DNA of 64,000 bases, from NCBI GenBank assembly GCA_965652645.1, contig CBFGXE010000002.1, forward strand, positions 1-64,000. The letters are read 5' to 3'. Source of the DNA: ZC4RG30 sp965652645. GTDB taxonomy: Bacteria; Pseudomonadota; Gammaproteobacteria; Steroidobacterales; Steroidobacteraceae. Made by a program: the position numbers and the translations under genes. This document shows positions 41,054-50,521 of the stretch, in pieces; position 1 is the first letter of the stretch; each line of letters opens with the position of its first letter. The notes below the pieces were generated by a model. It had not been told where the DNA came from. It saw only the letters and a program-made list of their open reading frames with translations, and ran no database searches.

Positions 41054-43783
41054 GTGAAGTTTGCCGTGCCGCGACTGCGCAGCCTGCAGATGCGTTTCGC
41101 GCTGGTGGTGGCGTTGTGCGCGCTCGCCTTCTGCGGGCTGGTTGGCAGCACCGCATACAGCCTCAGCCGCCAGCGTTCCTCCGATGCCAGCCGCAGCGCG
41201 CTGGCGGGACTGGCCGGCGCGGTGGCCAACACGGTGGCCATCGGCGTCCACGGTCGCGACGCAGTGCTGCTGGCCGAAGTGACCGAAGGCCTGATGCGCA
41301 ATGAGCTGGTGGAGGCCATCGGGGTGTATTCGGCCGACGGCGAGCAGCTCGCCGCGCGCGCCATCGGCCCGGACGCCCGGCGCAATCCCGCGCTGAAGGT
41401 CGACCTCGGGCTGCCCCCTGCGACCGGAAATCGTGAAGCGGCAGGCCGGCTGGTGATCTGGGGCGATGCCTCGCGCATCAACCAGATCGCCTCCCGGGAT
41501 GCCATCACGCTCACCAGCCTGATGGTCGGCCAGGTCCTGGTCATCGCCCTGCTGCTGTATGCCCTGGGGGCGCGCCTGGTTTCGCGGCCCGTGGTCGAGC
41601 TGGCGCGCAGGCTGGCAGCCGTGGAGCCCGGCACCAGCGAGCGGCTCGCGCTGCCCCGCCGCCACCTCGACGATGAGATCGGCACGCTGATCCGCAGCAC
41701 CAACACGCTGCTGGATGCCACGACGCATGCGCTGGAGGGCGAACGCAACCTGCGCGCGCAGATCGAGCAGGTGGTGGACCGCCGCACCTCGGAACTGCGC
41801 GTGGCCAAGGAGCAGGCCGAAGCCGCCAGCCGCGCCAAGAGCCTGTTCCTCGCCACCATGAGCCACGAGATCCGCACGCCGCTGAACGGCGTGCTGGGCA
41901 TGAACGAGCTGCTGCTGCACAGCCAGCTGGATGCCAGGCAGCAGGAGTGGGCGCAGGCGGTGCAGGGCTCCGGCCAGCACCTGCTCAGCGTGATCAACGA
42001 CATCCTCGACTACTCGAAGATCGAGTCCGGCCAGCTGGAGCTTGAGGCGGTGGACCTGAACCTTCCCGAGCTGGTGCACGAGGTACTCACCATGTTCGCG
42101 CACGCCGCCGAGAGCAAGGGCGTGGAACTGGTGGCCCACTACGCGCAGCATGACGCGGCCCTCGCGCGCGTGCAGGGCGATCCGCTGCGCATCCGACAGG
42201 TGCTGGCCAACCTGGTGGGCAATGCGGTGAAGTTCACCGGGAACGGCCAGGTGCTGTTGCGCATATCGCGCCGCATCCTGCCCCTGGGGCAGATCGCGAT
42301 CGAGATCGTGGTGGAGGATACCGGCGTCGGCATCCCCGCGGCGGCGCAGGCCGGCATCTTCGAATCCTTCTCGCAGGCGGATGGATCCACCACCCGCCGT
42401 TATGGTGGTACCGGGCTGGGCCTTGCGATCTGCCGGCGGCTGCTCACGCTGATGGGCGGCAGCATCAGCGTGCACAGCGAGCCGGGAATGGGCTCGCGCT
42501 TCACGGTGAACCTGCTGCTGCCGCCACCGCAGGTGCCGCACCGCCGGCTGGTGGACGCCGCCGCGCTGGCCGGCAAGTGCGTCCTCGTGGTCGACGACAA
42601 TCCCGCCAACCTCAACATGCTGCGCGAGATGCTCGCCAGCTACGGCATGCAGGTGCATGCGGCGGCCAGTGGCGCCGAGGCGCTCGGCCTGCTGCAGGCC
42701 GGCAGGCAGGCGCAGGTCGACCTCGCCGTGGTGGACCTGCAGATGCCGGGCATGGACGGCCTGAAGCTCGCCGGGGCGCTGCGCGCGACACCGCAGGGCG
42801 CGCAGCTGCCGCTGCTGCTGCTCACCTCGCCGATCGCGCGCGTGGATGCGGCCCGGCTGCAGCGCCTGGGCATCCGCCACCACGTGAACAAGCCCGTGCG
42901 ACGCGAGGAGCTGCTGGTGCAGCTGTGCGGCATGCTGGGCGTGGAAGCCCGCCTGCCGCCCGCGCCGACGCAGGTGTTGCCGCGCGGCCGCTTCGAGCAG
43001 TGGCGCATGCGGGGCAGCGTGCTGGTGGTCGAGGACAACCCCACCAACCAGAAGGTGGCCACCGCCATGCTGCGCGCGCTGGGACTGCAGCCGCAGGTGG
43101 CCGGTGACGGACTGGTGGCCATCGAAATGCTGCGCCAGGAGCAGTTCGACCTGGTGCTGATGGACTGCCAGATGCCGGTGATGGACGGTTATGCCGCCAC
43201 CGCCGCCATCCGCGCGATGCCGGGGGAACGCGGACGCGTGCCCATCCTCGCCCTTACCGCCAATGCCATGCAGGGTGACGAGAACAGGTGCCTGGCCGCC
43301 GGCATGGACGGTTTCCTGCCCAAGCCGCTCACGCTCGGACTGCTCGCGGCCACGCTGTCACGCTGGCTGCCGCAGGCCCCGCAGGACAATGAAGGGACTG
43401 GCCTCCCCGCTTCCGGCCCCGCCCTGGAAGGCACCATCAACATGCGCCAGATCGACACCCTGCGCGAAATCGGCGCACGCGCCGGCTCCGACCTGGCCGG
43501 CGACGTGCTGCGCACCTTCCTGCAAGGGGCGGACGAGCAATTTGCGCGCGTGGAGCAGGCCATCGAAGCGCTGGACGCCGCACAGCTGAGCCGTTGTGCG
43601 CATGCCCTGAAATCAAGCACCGCCAACCTCGGCGCCGAGCAGCTCTCGGCGCTCTACCGCCGCCTGGAAGCCCTGGGCCGCAGCGGCGGGCTGGAGCAGG
43701 CGCGCGACATGCTGGAGGAGGTGCGCCGCGCGCACCAGGGCGTCATCCGGCGCGCGCAGCAGATTCTTGGAGAGGCCGCATGA
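41054..43783 (+). CDS. BarA-like hybrid sensor kinase with two receivers and Hpt
   Basis: A 909-residue protein starting at GTG. It has membrane helices at about 14-34 and 153-172 around a small periplasmic domain, then a HAMP-like linker. The HisKA phospho-His is in LATMSHEIRTPLNGVLGM (about 265-282), and the ATPase has ANLVGNAVKFTGNG and RRYGGTGLGLAICRRL. Receiver 1 (about 508-625) has VDDNPANL and Asp in VVDLQMPGMDGL. Receiver 2 (about 652-775) has VEDNPTNQ and Asp in VLMDCQMPVMDGY. The C-terminal Hpt has CAHALKSSTANLGA. The stop overlaps the next ATG, so the GGDEF/EAL protein is its likely output. Confidence 0.93.
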   Translation: MKFAVPRLRSLQMRFALVVALCALAFCGLVGSTAYSLSRQRSSDASRSALAGLAGAVANTVAIGVHGRDAVLLAEVTEGLMRNELVEAIGVYSADGEQLAARAIGPDARRNPALKVDLGLPPATGNREAAGRLVIWGDASRINQIASRDAITLTSLMVGQVLVIALLLYALGARLVSRPVVELARRLAAVEPGTSERLALPRRHLDDEIGTLIRSTNTLLDATTHALEGERNLRAQIEQVVDRRTSELRVAKEQAEAASRAKSLFLATMSHEIRTPLNGVLGMNELLLHSQLDARQQEWAQAVQGSGQHLLSVINDILDYSKIESGQLELEAVDLNLPELVHEVLTMFAHAAESKGVELVAHYAQHDAALARVQGDPLRIRQVLANLVGNAVKFTGNGQVLLRISRRILPLGQIAIEIVVEDTGVGIPAAAQAGIFESFSQADGSTTRRYGGTGLGLAICRRLLTLMGGSISVHSEPGMGSRFTVNLLLPPPQVPHRRLVDAAALAGKCVLVVDDNPANLNMLREMLASYGMQVHAAASGAEALGLLQAGRQAQVDLAVVDLQMPGMDGLKLAGALRATPQGAQLPLLLLTSPIARVDAARLQRLGIRHHVNKPVRREELLVQLCGMLGVEARLPPAPTQVLPRGRFEQWRMRGSVLVVEDNPTNQKVATAMLRALGLQPQVAGDGLVAIEMLRQEQFDLVLMDCQMPVMDGYAATAAIRAMPGERGRVPILALTANAMQGDENRCLAAGMDGFLPKPLTLGLLAATLSRWLPQAPQDNEGTGLPASGPALEGTINMRQIDTLREIGARAGSDLAGDVLRTFLQGADEQFARVEQAIEALDAAQLSRCAHALKSSTANLGAEQLSALYRRLEALGRSGGLEQARDMLEEVRRAHQGVIRRAQQILGEAA

Positions 43784-45573
43784 GCAATGACACCCGGCGC
43801 ATCCTGGTCGCCGACGATGATCCGGCTGCACTGATGATGATGGAGGCCGCGCTGCGGGTGGCCGGCTTCAGCGTGTCCATGGCGCGCGACGGCGAGGAGG
43901 CCCTCAGGCTCTTCCACCGCGGCAGCTTCGACCTGGTGATGCTCGACATCGACATGCCCGGCCGCAACGGCCTGGACCTGTGCCGCGAATTGCGGCGGGA
44001 GGCCGGTGAACTGCTGCCCATCGTGATGGTCACCGGCATGGACGACGTGGAATCCGTGGAGGAGGCCTACCGTGCCGGCGCCACCGACTTCATCTCCAAG
44101 CCGATCAGCTGGACGCTGATCGCGCACCGCGTGCGCTACGTGCTGCGCGGCTACCAGATCAACCTCGACCTGGAGGCCGCCCGCCGCAGCATCCGCCGCC
44201 TCGCCTATTTCGACAGCCTCACCGGCGTTCCCAACCGGGAGTTCTTCCAGTCGATCCTGGCCGGCGCCCTGCAACGCCAGCGCAGCCAGGGCCACCCGTT
44301 CGCCCTGCTGTGCATCGACCTGGACAACTTCAAGCGCATCAACGACACGCTGGGCCACGGGGTCGGCGACGAGCTGCTGCGCGTGGTGACCGCGCGGCTG
44401 CGCTCGGCGCTGCGTTCCTCCCGCAATGCCTGTCCGCTGGAGGCCGAGGGCGAGGAGCACGATGGCGTGGCACGGCTGGGCGGCGATGAATTCATGGTGC
44501 TGCTGCAGGACATCGGCAGCGCCGAGGCCGCCGAGACCGTGGCCGGGCGGCTGATCGCGGCGGTCTCCCAGCCCATGCGCCTGGGCGAGCACGAGGTGCT
44601 CGTCACCCCCAGCATCGGCATCGCGCTGTGCCCGCTGGATGGCGAGGATGATGAGACGCTGATGCGCAATGCGGACCTGGCCATGTACTTTGCCAAGCGC
44701 CGCGCGCCCGGCACCGCCGCGCTGTTCGTGCCCGAGATGAGCGCCGATGCGCTGCAGCGGCTCACCATCGAGGGCGAACTGCGTGGCGCCGTCGAGCGCA
44801 AGGAGCTGTGGCTGGAGTACCAGCCCCAGTACAGCCTGGACACCGCGCGCATCTCGGGGCTCGAGGCGCTGCTGCGCTGGAAACATCCCTCACTGGGACA
44901 GGTGCCGCCGGCCGAATTCGTGGCGATTGCCGAGCAGACCGGCCTCATCCTGCCCATCGGCGACTGGGTGCTCGGCACCGCCTGCGCCGAGGCCTGCGCC
45001 TGGCAGCGCGAGGGCCTGCCGCCGGTTCGGCTGGCCGTCAATGTCTCCGGCCTGCAGCTGGAGCAGCCGGACTTCCCGGCGCGCGTTGCCGCCATCCTCG
45101 AGGAGACCGGCCTTGCGCCGCGGCTGCTGGAGCTGGAGATCACCGAGTCGGTGCTGATGCAGGATGACGAGCGCGCGGTGCACGCCATCCGGCAGCTGCA
45201 GGCCATTGGCGTGGAGATCGCCATCGACGACTTCGGCACCGGGCACTCCAGCCTGGCGCGCCTCAGCAACCTGCCCGTGAACCGCCTGAAGATCGACCGC
45301 GCGTTCGTGCGCCGCGCGCACACCAGCAGCGCCGACAACGCCATCGCCACGGCCATGATCTCCATGGCGCGCACCCTGAACATCGAGGTGGTGGCCGAGG
45401 GCATCGAGGAGATGGGCCAGCTGCTGCTGCTGCAGGAACGCGACTGCGACCTCGGCCAGGGTTTCCTGCTCAGCCGGCCGCTGCACTCCGCCCAGGTGCG
45501 GCAGCTGCTGCGGCGGGCGGCCGCCGAAGCCGGCAGCACCCCCACCCAGCGCCTGCGCCGCCTCCTCGCCTGA
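43780..45573 (+). CDS. Response regulator with GGDEF and EAL domains
   Basis: A 597-residue protein. The receiver (5-120) has ILVADDDPAALMMMEAAL and Asp in DLVMLDIDMPGRNG. The GGDEF domain (about 140-305) starts YFDSLTGVPNREFF and has an intact RLGGDEFMVLL active-site loop, so diguanylate cyclase activity is possible. The EAL domain (about 325-575) has GLEALLRWKHPSLG, NVSGLQLEQPDF, LELEITESVLM and IDDFGTGHSSLARL, so metal and catalytic residues for c-di-GMP hydrolysis are present. It is coupled (ATGA) to the hybrid kinase upstream, whose second receiver/Hpt may pass phosphate to it. Confidence 0.93.
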   Translation: MSNDTRRILVADDDPAALMMMEAALRVAGFSVSMARDGEEALRLFHRGSFDLVMLDIDMPGRNGLDLCRELRREAGELLPIVMVTGMDDVESVEEAYRAGATDFISKPISWTLIAHRVRYVLRGYQINLDLEAARRSIRRLAYFDSLTGVPNREFFQSILAGALQRQRSQGHPFALLCIDLDNFKRINDTLGHGVGDELLRVVTARLRSALRSSRNACPLEAEGEEHDGVARLGGDEFMVLLQDIGSAEAAETVAGRLIAAVSQPMRLGEHEVLVTPSIGIALCPLDGEDDETLMRNADLAMYFAKRRAPGTAALFVPEMSADALQRLTIEGELRGAVERKELWLEYQPQYSLDTARISGLEALLRWKHPSLGQVPPAEFVAIAEQTGLILPIGDWVLGTACAEACAWQREGLPPVRLAVNVSGLQLEQPDFPARVAAILEETGLAPRLLELEITESVLMQDDERAVHAIRQLQAIGVEIAIDDFGTGHSSLARLSNLPVNRLKIDRAFVRRAHTSSADNAIATAMISMARTLNIEVVAEGIEEMGQLLLLQERDCDLGQGFLLSRPLHSAQVRQLLRRAAAEAGSTPTQRLRRLLA

Positions 45574-45750
45574 CTGGCCGGTCCGGCGGTGTTTGCCGCA
45601 GGGACCTGCCAGGGCCGCTATGCGAATTCCGCCGGCTGGTGGAACCAAGTCCTCCTCAGGCTGCTCTCACCTGTGCTTCCATTACACTAGGTGTGGCCGC
45701 GCAGAGCGGCCGCAGCAGCTTTTTTTGCGGACGCAGGCGGGGGTTGGGGG

Positions 45751-48213
45751 ATGCGCAAGAGCGGAATTTTGGCGGGCTCGGCCGGCAGGCTGGCGGGCGC
45801 GGTGGCCACACTGGCCGGCCTGGCTGCATTGCCTGGACTGGCCCAGGCACAGGCGGCCTCCCACGCCGGCACCCTCGACCAGTTCGTGAAGAACTACTGC
45901 CTCGACTGCCACAACGCCGAGGACTGGGCAGGCAGCCTTGCCCTTGACACCCTCGACCTCAACCAGGTGGGGGACGAACCTGCGGTGTGGGAAGAGGCGG
46001 TCACCAAGCTGCGCGGCCGGCTGATGCCGCCGGCCGGGCAGAAGCAGCCGGGGCAGGGCGAGGTCGACGCCGTGGTGCGATTCCTGGAAACCTCGCTCGA
46101 CGCGGCAGCGGCGGAGCGCAAGCATGTGGGCCACGTGCCCATCCAGCGCCTGAACCGCGACGAGTTCGCCGCCTCGGTGAAGGCGCTGATCGGCGTCGAC
46201 ATCAATGCCCGCCAGGCCCTGCCATCCGAAATCGAGGTGGAGGGCTTCAGCAACATCGCCGAGGCGCTGGCCATGTCGCCGGCCTTCCTCGAGCAGTACA
46301 TGTCGGCGAGCCGCCGCGCGGTGCGGCTGGCCATCGGCGATCCGGTGCCCAAGCTGGCCAAGGTGTTCGTGCCGGCCCAGGTGGGCAAGCCCACCAACTA
46401 CCCGCTGGGCACACGCGCCGCCGTCGGGGCGGGCCGCGGCGCCGGCATGAGCTTCACCTACGTCTTCCCGGCCGACGGCGAATACCGCTTCAACGTCACC
46501 GAAGAAGACTACATGGACATGGGCCTGTACCCGCGCGGCGCGGAAAATCCCGCCACCCTGGTGATTCTGGTCGACGGCGTCGAGGTGGCCCGCAAGGAAG
46601 TCGGCGGCGGGGAGTGGCTCGACATCGCCGACCGCGATGGCGCCGAAGGCAAGAAGAAACTGCTGGAGATGGTCTCCACGCCGGCAAAGGTGAAGGCGGG
46701 ACGCCGCGAGGTGGCGATCACCTACGTCCAGCACGCCAATTCACTGAGCAACAATGCCGCCGGCGGCGGCGGCTTCGGCGGCGGCGGACGGGTCACCAAC
46801 ATGCCCGCGGTGCTGACCGGCATCGAGATCGAGGGTCCGTTCAACCCCACCGGCCTGTCGATGAATGACAGCCGCGCCCGCATCTTCGTCTGCCAGCCCG
46901 GCACGCCGGCCGAGGAGCGGCCCTGCGCCGAGAACATCGCGCGCCACATGGCGATGCAGGCCTTCCGCCGTCCCGTCACCGGCGACGACATCTCCTTTTT
47001 GATGAAGTTCTACGAGATGGGGCGCTCCGAGCCGGGCGGCTTCGACGCCGGCATCACCGAGATGATGGTGGCCATCCTCTCAAGTCCCGACTTCCTCTAC
47101 CGGGCCATCCCGGCGCCGCGCAGTCCCGGCGAGACCCGCCTGCTCACCGACCTGGAGCTGGCCACCCGCCTGTCGTTCATGGTCTGGAACACCGGCCCCG
47201 ACAAGGAGCTGCTCGAACTCGCCGCCGCCAACCGGCTGTCCGACAAGTCGGTGATGAGCGCGCAGGTGAAGCGCATGATGAAGGATCCGCGTGCCAATGC
47301 GCTGGTGGAATACTTCGCGCTGGGCTGGCTGAACCTCGACGAACTCGAGAAGGTGGAGCCCACCACGCAGGGCTGGAACGCCGCCATGCGCGGCAATTTC
47401 GAGACCGAGATCCGCATGTTCCTCTCCAGCGTGCTGCTGGAAGACCGCAGCGTGCTCGACCTGCTCACGGCCGACTGGACCTTCGTGAACGAGGCCCTCG
47501 CCCAGCACTACGGCATCACCGGCGTGCGCGGACCGCTGTTCAAGCGCGTGCAGCTCACCAACGAGAACCGCTTCGGCCTGCTGGGCAAGGGCGCGGTGCT
47601 GCTGCGCACTTCCTATGCCGACCGCACCTCGCCGGTGCTGCGCGGCGCCTGGGTGCTGGAGAAGCTGATGGGCACGCCGCCGACCCCGCCGCCCCCGGGC
47701 GTTGAGACCGACCTGTCGATCCGCGACGGGCAGGCGCCCACCACCATCCGTGCGCGCCTGGAGGCGCATCGGGAGAACCCCACCTGCATGGGCTGCCACG
47801 GCCTGATCGACCCGCCGGGCCTGGCCCTGGAAAACTACGACAACCAGGGCCGCTGGCGCGACACCGATGCCGCCGCGCGCGTGGCCATCGACGCCACCAC
47901 GGTGCTGTCCAGCGGCAAGAAGCTGGAGGGCCCGGCCGACCTGCGCCGCCACCTGCTCTCGCAGCCCGACCAGTTCCCCACCACGGTGACCCGGCGCCTG
48001 ATGATGTTCGCGCTGAACCGTGAGATCGAACACGAGGACATGCCGGAAGTCCGGCGCATCGTGCGTGAGGCGGCGGCGAAGAACTACACCCTGGGTGCGA
48101 TCATCGAGGGCATCGTCAACAGCGACGCCTTCCGCCGCCAGGGCGCCGAAAAACACCAACCGCAGGCCGTGGCGTCCACCCTGGGTGGAACGATCGCGAA
48201 CAGGGATCAATAA
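45751..48213 (+). CDS. Exported DUF1587/1592/1588/1585-type dihaem protein
   Basis: An 820-residue protein with a signal peptide (LAGLAALPGLAQAQA). An N-terminal cytochrome-like segment has the CxxCH motif NYCLDCHNAEDW. Then come the planctomycete-type multidomain series: VPIQRLNRDEFAASVKALIG, QAFRRPVTGDDISFLMKFYE, LTDLELATRLSFMVWN, TSPVLRGAWVLEKLMGTPP and TVTRRLMMFALNREIEHEDM. A second CxxCH lies in NPTCMGCHGLIDPPG. A Gly-rich run (AAGGGGFGGGGR) interrupts the middle. The function of this family is unknown; haem motifs suggest electron transfer. It is the first gene of a cluster running to 52268. Confidence 0.9.
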   Translation: MRKSGILAGSAGRLAGAVATLAGLAALPGLAQAQAASHAGTLDQFVKNYCLDCHNAEDWAGSLALDTLDLNQVGDEPAVWEEAVTKLRGRLMPPAGQKQPGQGEVDAVVRFLETSLDAAAAERKHVGHVPIQRLNRDEFAASVKALIGVDINARQALPSEIEVEGFSNIAEALAMSPAFLEQYMSASRRAVRLAIGDPVPKLAKVFVPAQVGKPTNYPLGTRAAVGAGRGAGMSFTYVFPADGEYRFNVTEEDYMDMGLYPRGAENPATLVILVDGVEVARKEVGGGEWLDIADRDGAEGKKKLLEMVSTPAKVKAGRREVAITYVQHANSLSNNAAGGGGFGGGGRVTNMPAVLTGIEIEGPFNPTGLSMNDSRARIFVCQPGTPAEERPCAENIARHMAMQAFRRPVTGDDISFLMKFYEMGRSEPGGFDAGITEMMVAILSSPDFLYRAIPAPRSPGETRLLTDLELATRLSFMVWNTGPDKELLELAAANRLSDKSVMSAQVKRMMKDPRANALVEYFALGWLNLDELEKVEPTTQGWNAAMRGNFETEIRMFLSSVLLEDRSVLDLLTADWTFVNEALAQHYGITGVRGPLFKRVQLTNENRFGLLGKGAVLLRTSYADRTSPVLRGAWVLEKLMGTPPTPPPPGVETDLSIRDGQAPTTIRARLEAHRENPTCMGCHGLIDPPGLALENYDNQGRWRDTDAAARVAIDATTVLSSGKKLEGPADLRRHLLSQPDQFPTTVTRRLMMFALNREIEHEDMPEVRRIVREAAAKNYTLGAIIEGIVNSDAFRRQGAEKHQPQAVASTLGGTIANRDQ

Positions 48214-48224
48214 GGAGAGCAGCG

Positions 48225-49568
48225 ATGGCGTATTTCATCACCAGGAAGCACCTGTCCCGGCGCACATTCCTGCGGGGTACCGGCGTGGCGCTGGGCCTCC
48301 CCTTCCTCGATGCCATGGTGCCGGCCAGCACCGCGCTGGCGCAGACGGCGGCCATGCCGAAGCAGCGCGCGGGCTTCTTCTACCTGCCGCACGGCGCCAT
48401 CATGAACAACACGCCGTACGGCAAGGAAGTCGACGGCTGGACCAGCAGCGGCAAGGGCGCCGACTTCACGCTGGGCAGGACGGTGGCGCCACTTGAACCG
48501 TTCAAGCAGTACCTGACCACCTTCGAGAACATCGAGAACAAGGCTCCGAACAACTCGGTGCATACGCTGAACCCGGCCACCTGGCTGGCCTGCGTATCTC
48601 CCGACACTTCGGCCAGCGGCCCGAGCCTGGCCACCACACTCGACCAGGTGATCGCGCAGAAGATCGGCCGCGAGACCGCCCTGCCCTCGATGGAGCTGGC
48701 CTCCGAGACCACCATCCAGATCGCCGCGGGCAGCGGCAGCTACTATTCCTTCACCACCACCTACGCGGCACCCAACAAGCCGCTGCCGATGGAATTCAAC
48801 CCGCGCAAGGTGTTCATCCAGCTGGTGGGCGAATTCGACTCGCTGGCCGAGCGCGAGGAGCTGCTGCGCAAGAACGCAAGCATCCTCGACATGATCGCCG
48901 CGCGCACCACCTCGCTGCGCAAGACCCTGGGCCCGGCCGACCAGCGCGCGCTGGACGACTACCTTGAAACCGTGCGCGAGATCGAACGTCGCGTGACCAT
49001 GGCGCAGGCCAAGGACATGAGCGCGGTCGATGTTCCCCCCGCTCCCATCGGCGTGCTGGAAGACTTCGACCAGCAGCTGAAGCTGATGTTCGACCTGATC
49101 GCGCTGGCCTACCAGACCGACATGACGCGCGTGGTGACCTTCGCGATGGCCGCCGAGGGCACCGACCGCCCCTATCCGAACGTGAACGTGTCCGGCGGCT
49201 TCCACCCGGTGAGCCACCACACCAACACGCGCGAGCGCATCGACGAGCTGCTGCGCATCCAGCGCTACCACATGGAGCGTTTCGCCGACTTCGTGAAGAA
49301 GCTGGCGGATACAAAGGAAGGCGACGGCAGCATCCTCGACCACTCGCTGTTCCTCTATGGCTCGAACATGGGCAACAGCAACGCCCACGACAACTACCCG
49401 CTGCCCGAGATCGTGATCGGCGGTGCCATGGGCCGGCACAAGGGCGGCAAGAACCTCACCCTGCCGCCGCGCACGCCGCTGGCCAACCTGCACCTGAGCT
49501 TCCTGGAGAAGTTCGGCATCGAGCAGGAGAAGTTCGGCATCAGCACGGGCAGGATCGCGGAACTCTAA
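48225..49568 (+). CDS. DUF1552 Tat-exported protein
   Basis: A 447-residue protein with a twin-Arg leader (HLSRRTFLRGTGVALGLPFL). The body matches DUF1552: AGFFYLPHGAIMNNTP, PFKQYLTTFENIENKAP, LPSMELASETT, HPVSHHTNTRERIDELLRI, FLYGSNMGNSNAHDNYPLPE. The fold relates to the sulfatase/DUF1501-like superfamily. These genes nearly always follow DUF1592-type cytochromes, here by 11 bases with AAGGAGAG. The shared Tat/Sec export suggests a periplasmic complex. The reaction is unknown. Confidence 0.92.
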   Translation: MAYFITRKHLSRRTFLRGTGVALGLPFLDAMVPASTALAQTAAMPKQRAGFFYLPHGAIMNNTPYGKEVDGWTSSGKGADFTLGRTVAPLEPFKQYLTTFENIENKAPNNSVHTLNPATWLACVSPDTSASGPSLATTLDQVIAQKIGRETALPSMELASETTIQIAAGSGSYYSFTTTYAAPNKPLPMEFNPRKVFIQLVGEFDSLAEREELLRKNASILDMIAARTTSLRKTLGPADQRALDDYLETVREIERRVTMAQAKDMSAVDVPPAPIGVLEDFDQQLKLMFDLIALAYQTDMTRVVTFAMAAEGTDRPYPNVNVSGGFHPVSHHTNTRERIDELLRIQRYHMERFADFVKKLADTKEGDGSILDHSLFLYGSNMGNSNAHDNYPLPEIVIGGAMGRHKGGKNLTLPPRTPLANLHLSFLEKFGIEQEKFGISTGRIAEL

Positions 49569-49570
49569 AG

Positions 49571-50521
49571 ATGCAGCAACGTGACCGACGGAATTTCCTG
49601 AAGACCGGTGCCGGCGCCCTCGCCGGCATGGCCACCCTGCCGATGCTGGGCGGCCTTGCCGGCTGCCAGACCGCTCCCGGCCGCCGGGCCACTCCCGTGC
49701 AGCTCGGCACGCAGCCCCTCGGGGAACGGCTCAGCGTCGTCACGGGCGCGCCCGGCAACGTGCTCGTGCTCGATGCCGGCAGCGACGTGCTGCTGGTGGA
49801 CAGCGGCTCGGCCGAGGCGGCTCCCGCCCTGCAGAAGCTGCTGGGCGGCAAGCCAGTGCGCACCCTGGTCAACACGCACTACCACTCCGACCAGACCGGC
49901 GGAAACGCGCTGTTCGGCGCGGCCGGCGCACAGATCCATGCCCAGACGATCACGAAGCAGTGGCTGGCGGCGGACTACTGGTCGCCCTCCCAGGACCGCT
50001 GGATCAAGGCGCCTCCGAAGGAGGCCGTGCCGAAGGTCACCTTCCGCGACCAGCATGAACTGACGGCCGGTGGCGAGCGCATCCAGTGCGGCTACCTGCT
50101 CGAGGCGCATACCCGCGGCGACGCTTATGTGTATTTCCGCGACGCCAACGTGCTGGCAGCGGGCGACGTGCTCTCCCCGGAGCGCGATCCGGTGCATGAC
50201 TGGTTCGCCGGTGGCTGGCTGGGCGGCCGCGTCGATGCACTGGAGGCACTGATCGAGCTCACCAATGAATCAACGCGCATCGTGCCGGCCTATGGCCCGG
50301 TGATGACGCACGCGGAGCTGGTGGCCGAATGCGACCTGATGCGCCGGATCTACGACAAGACTTCCGGCCTGATGGCCAAGGGCCAGAGCGGCAAGGACAT
50401 GCTCGAGTCGGGCGCCCTCGATGAATTCGGCCGCAAGTTCCAGGACCCGGCGCGCTTCCTCTACGACCTCTCCAAGGGCTATCAGGCGCACTACACCAAT
50501 GTGGGAGCCAACGTTGTCTAA
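49571..50521 (+). CDS. Tat-exported metallo-beta-lactamase-fold lipoprotein
   Basis: A 316-residue protein with a twin-Arg leader and a possible lipobox (RRNFLKTGAG ... GGLAGCQTA). The MBL fold follows: DVLLVDSGSAEAAPAL and the metal motif TLVNTHYHSDQTGGNALFG. The canonical HxHxDH is H-Y-H-S-D-Q here, so the last metal His is Gln. Later ligands are AHTRGDAYVYF (His), NVLAAGDVLSPE (Asp), and VPAYGPVMTH. It is probably a hydrolase with altered second metal site. It begins two bases after the DUF1552 stop and its end overlaps the ankyrin gene start. Confidence 0.85.
   Translation: MQQRDRRNFLKTGAGALAGMATLPMLGGLAGCQTAPGRRATPVQLGTQPLGERLSVVTGAPGNVLVLDAGSDVLLVDSGSAEAAPALQKLLGGKPVRTLVNTHYHSDQTGGNALFGAAGAQIHAQTITKQWLAADYWSPSQDRWIKAPPKEAVPKVTFRDQHELTAGGERIQCGYLLEAHTRGDAYVYFRDANVLAAGDVLSPERDPVHDWFAGGWLGGRVDALEALIELTNESTRIVPAYGPVMTHAELVAECDLMRRIYDKTSGLMAKGQSGKDMLESGALDEFGRKFQDPARFLYDLSKGYQAHYTNVGANVV

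Noticed and set aside
40889..42883. A 664-residue minus-strand frame opposite the hybrid kinase
   Set aside because: Shadow composition; the plus strand encodes complete kinase and receiver motifs throughout.
45680..45700. TTACACTAGGTGTGG upstream of the DUF1592 gene as an operator palindrome or -10 element
   Set aside because: The repeat is imperfect at its centre and no -35 element at a proper distance could be found.
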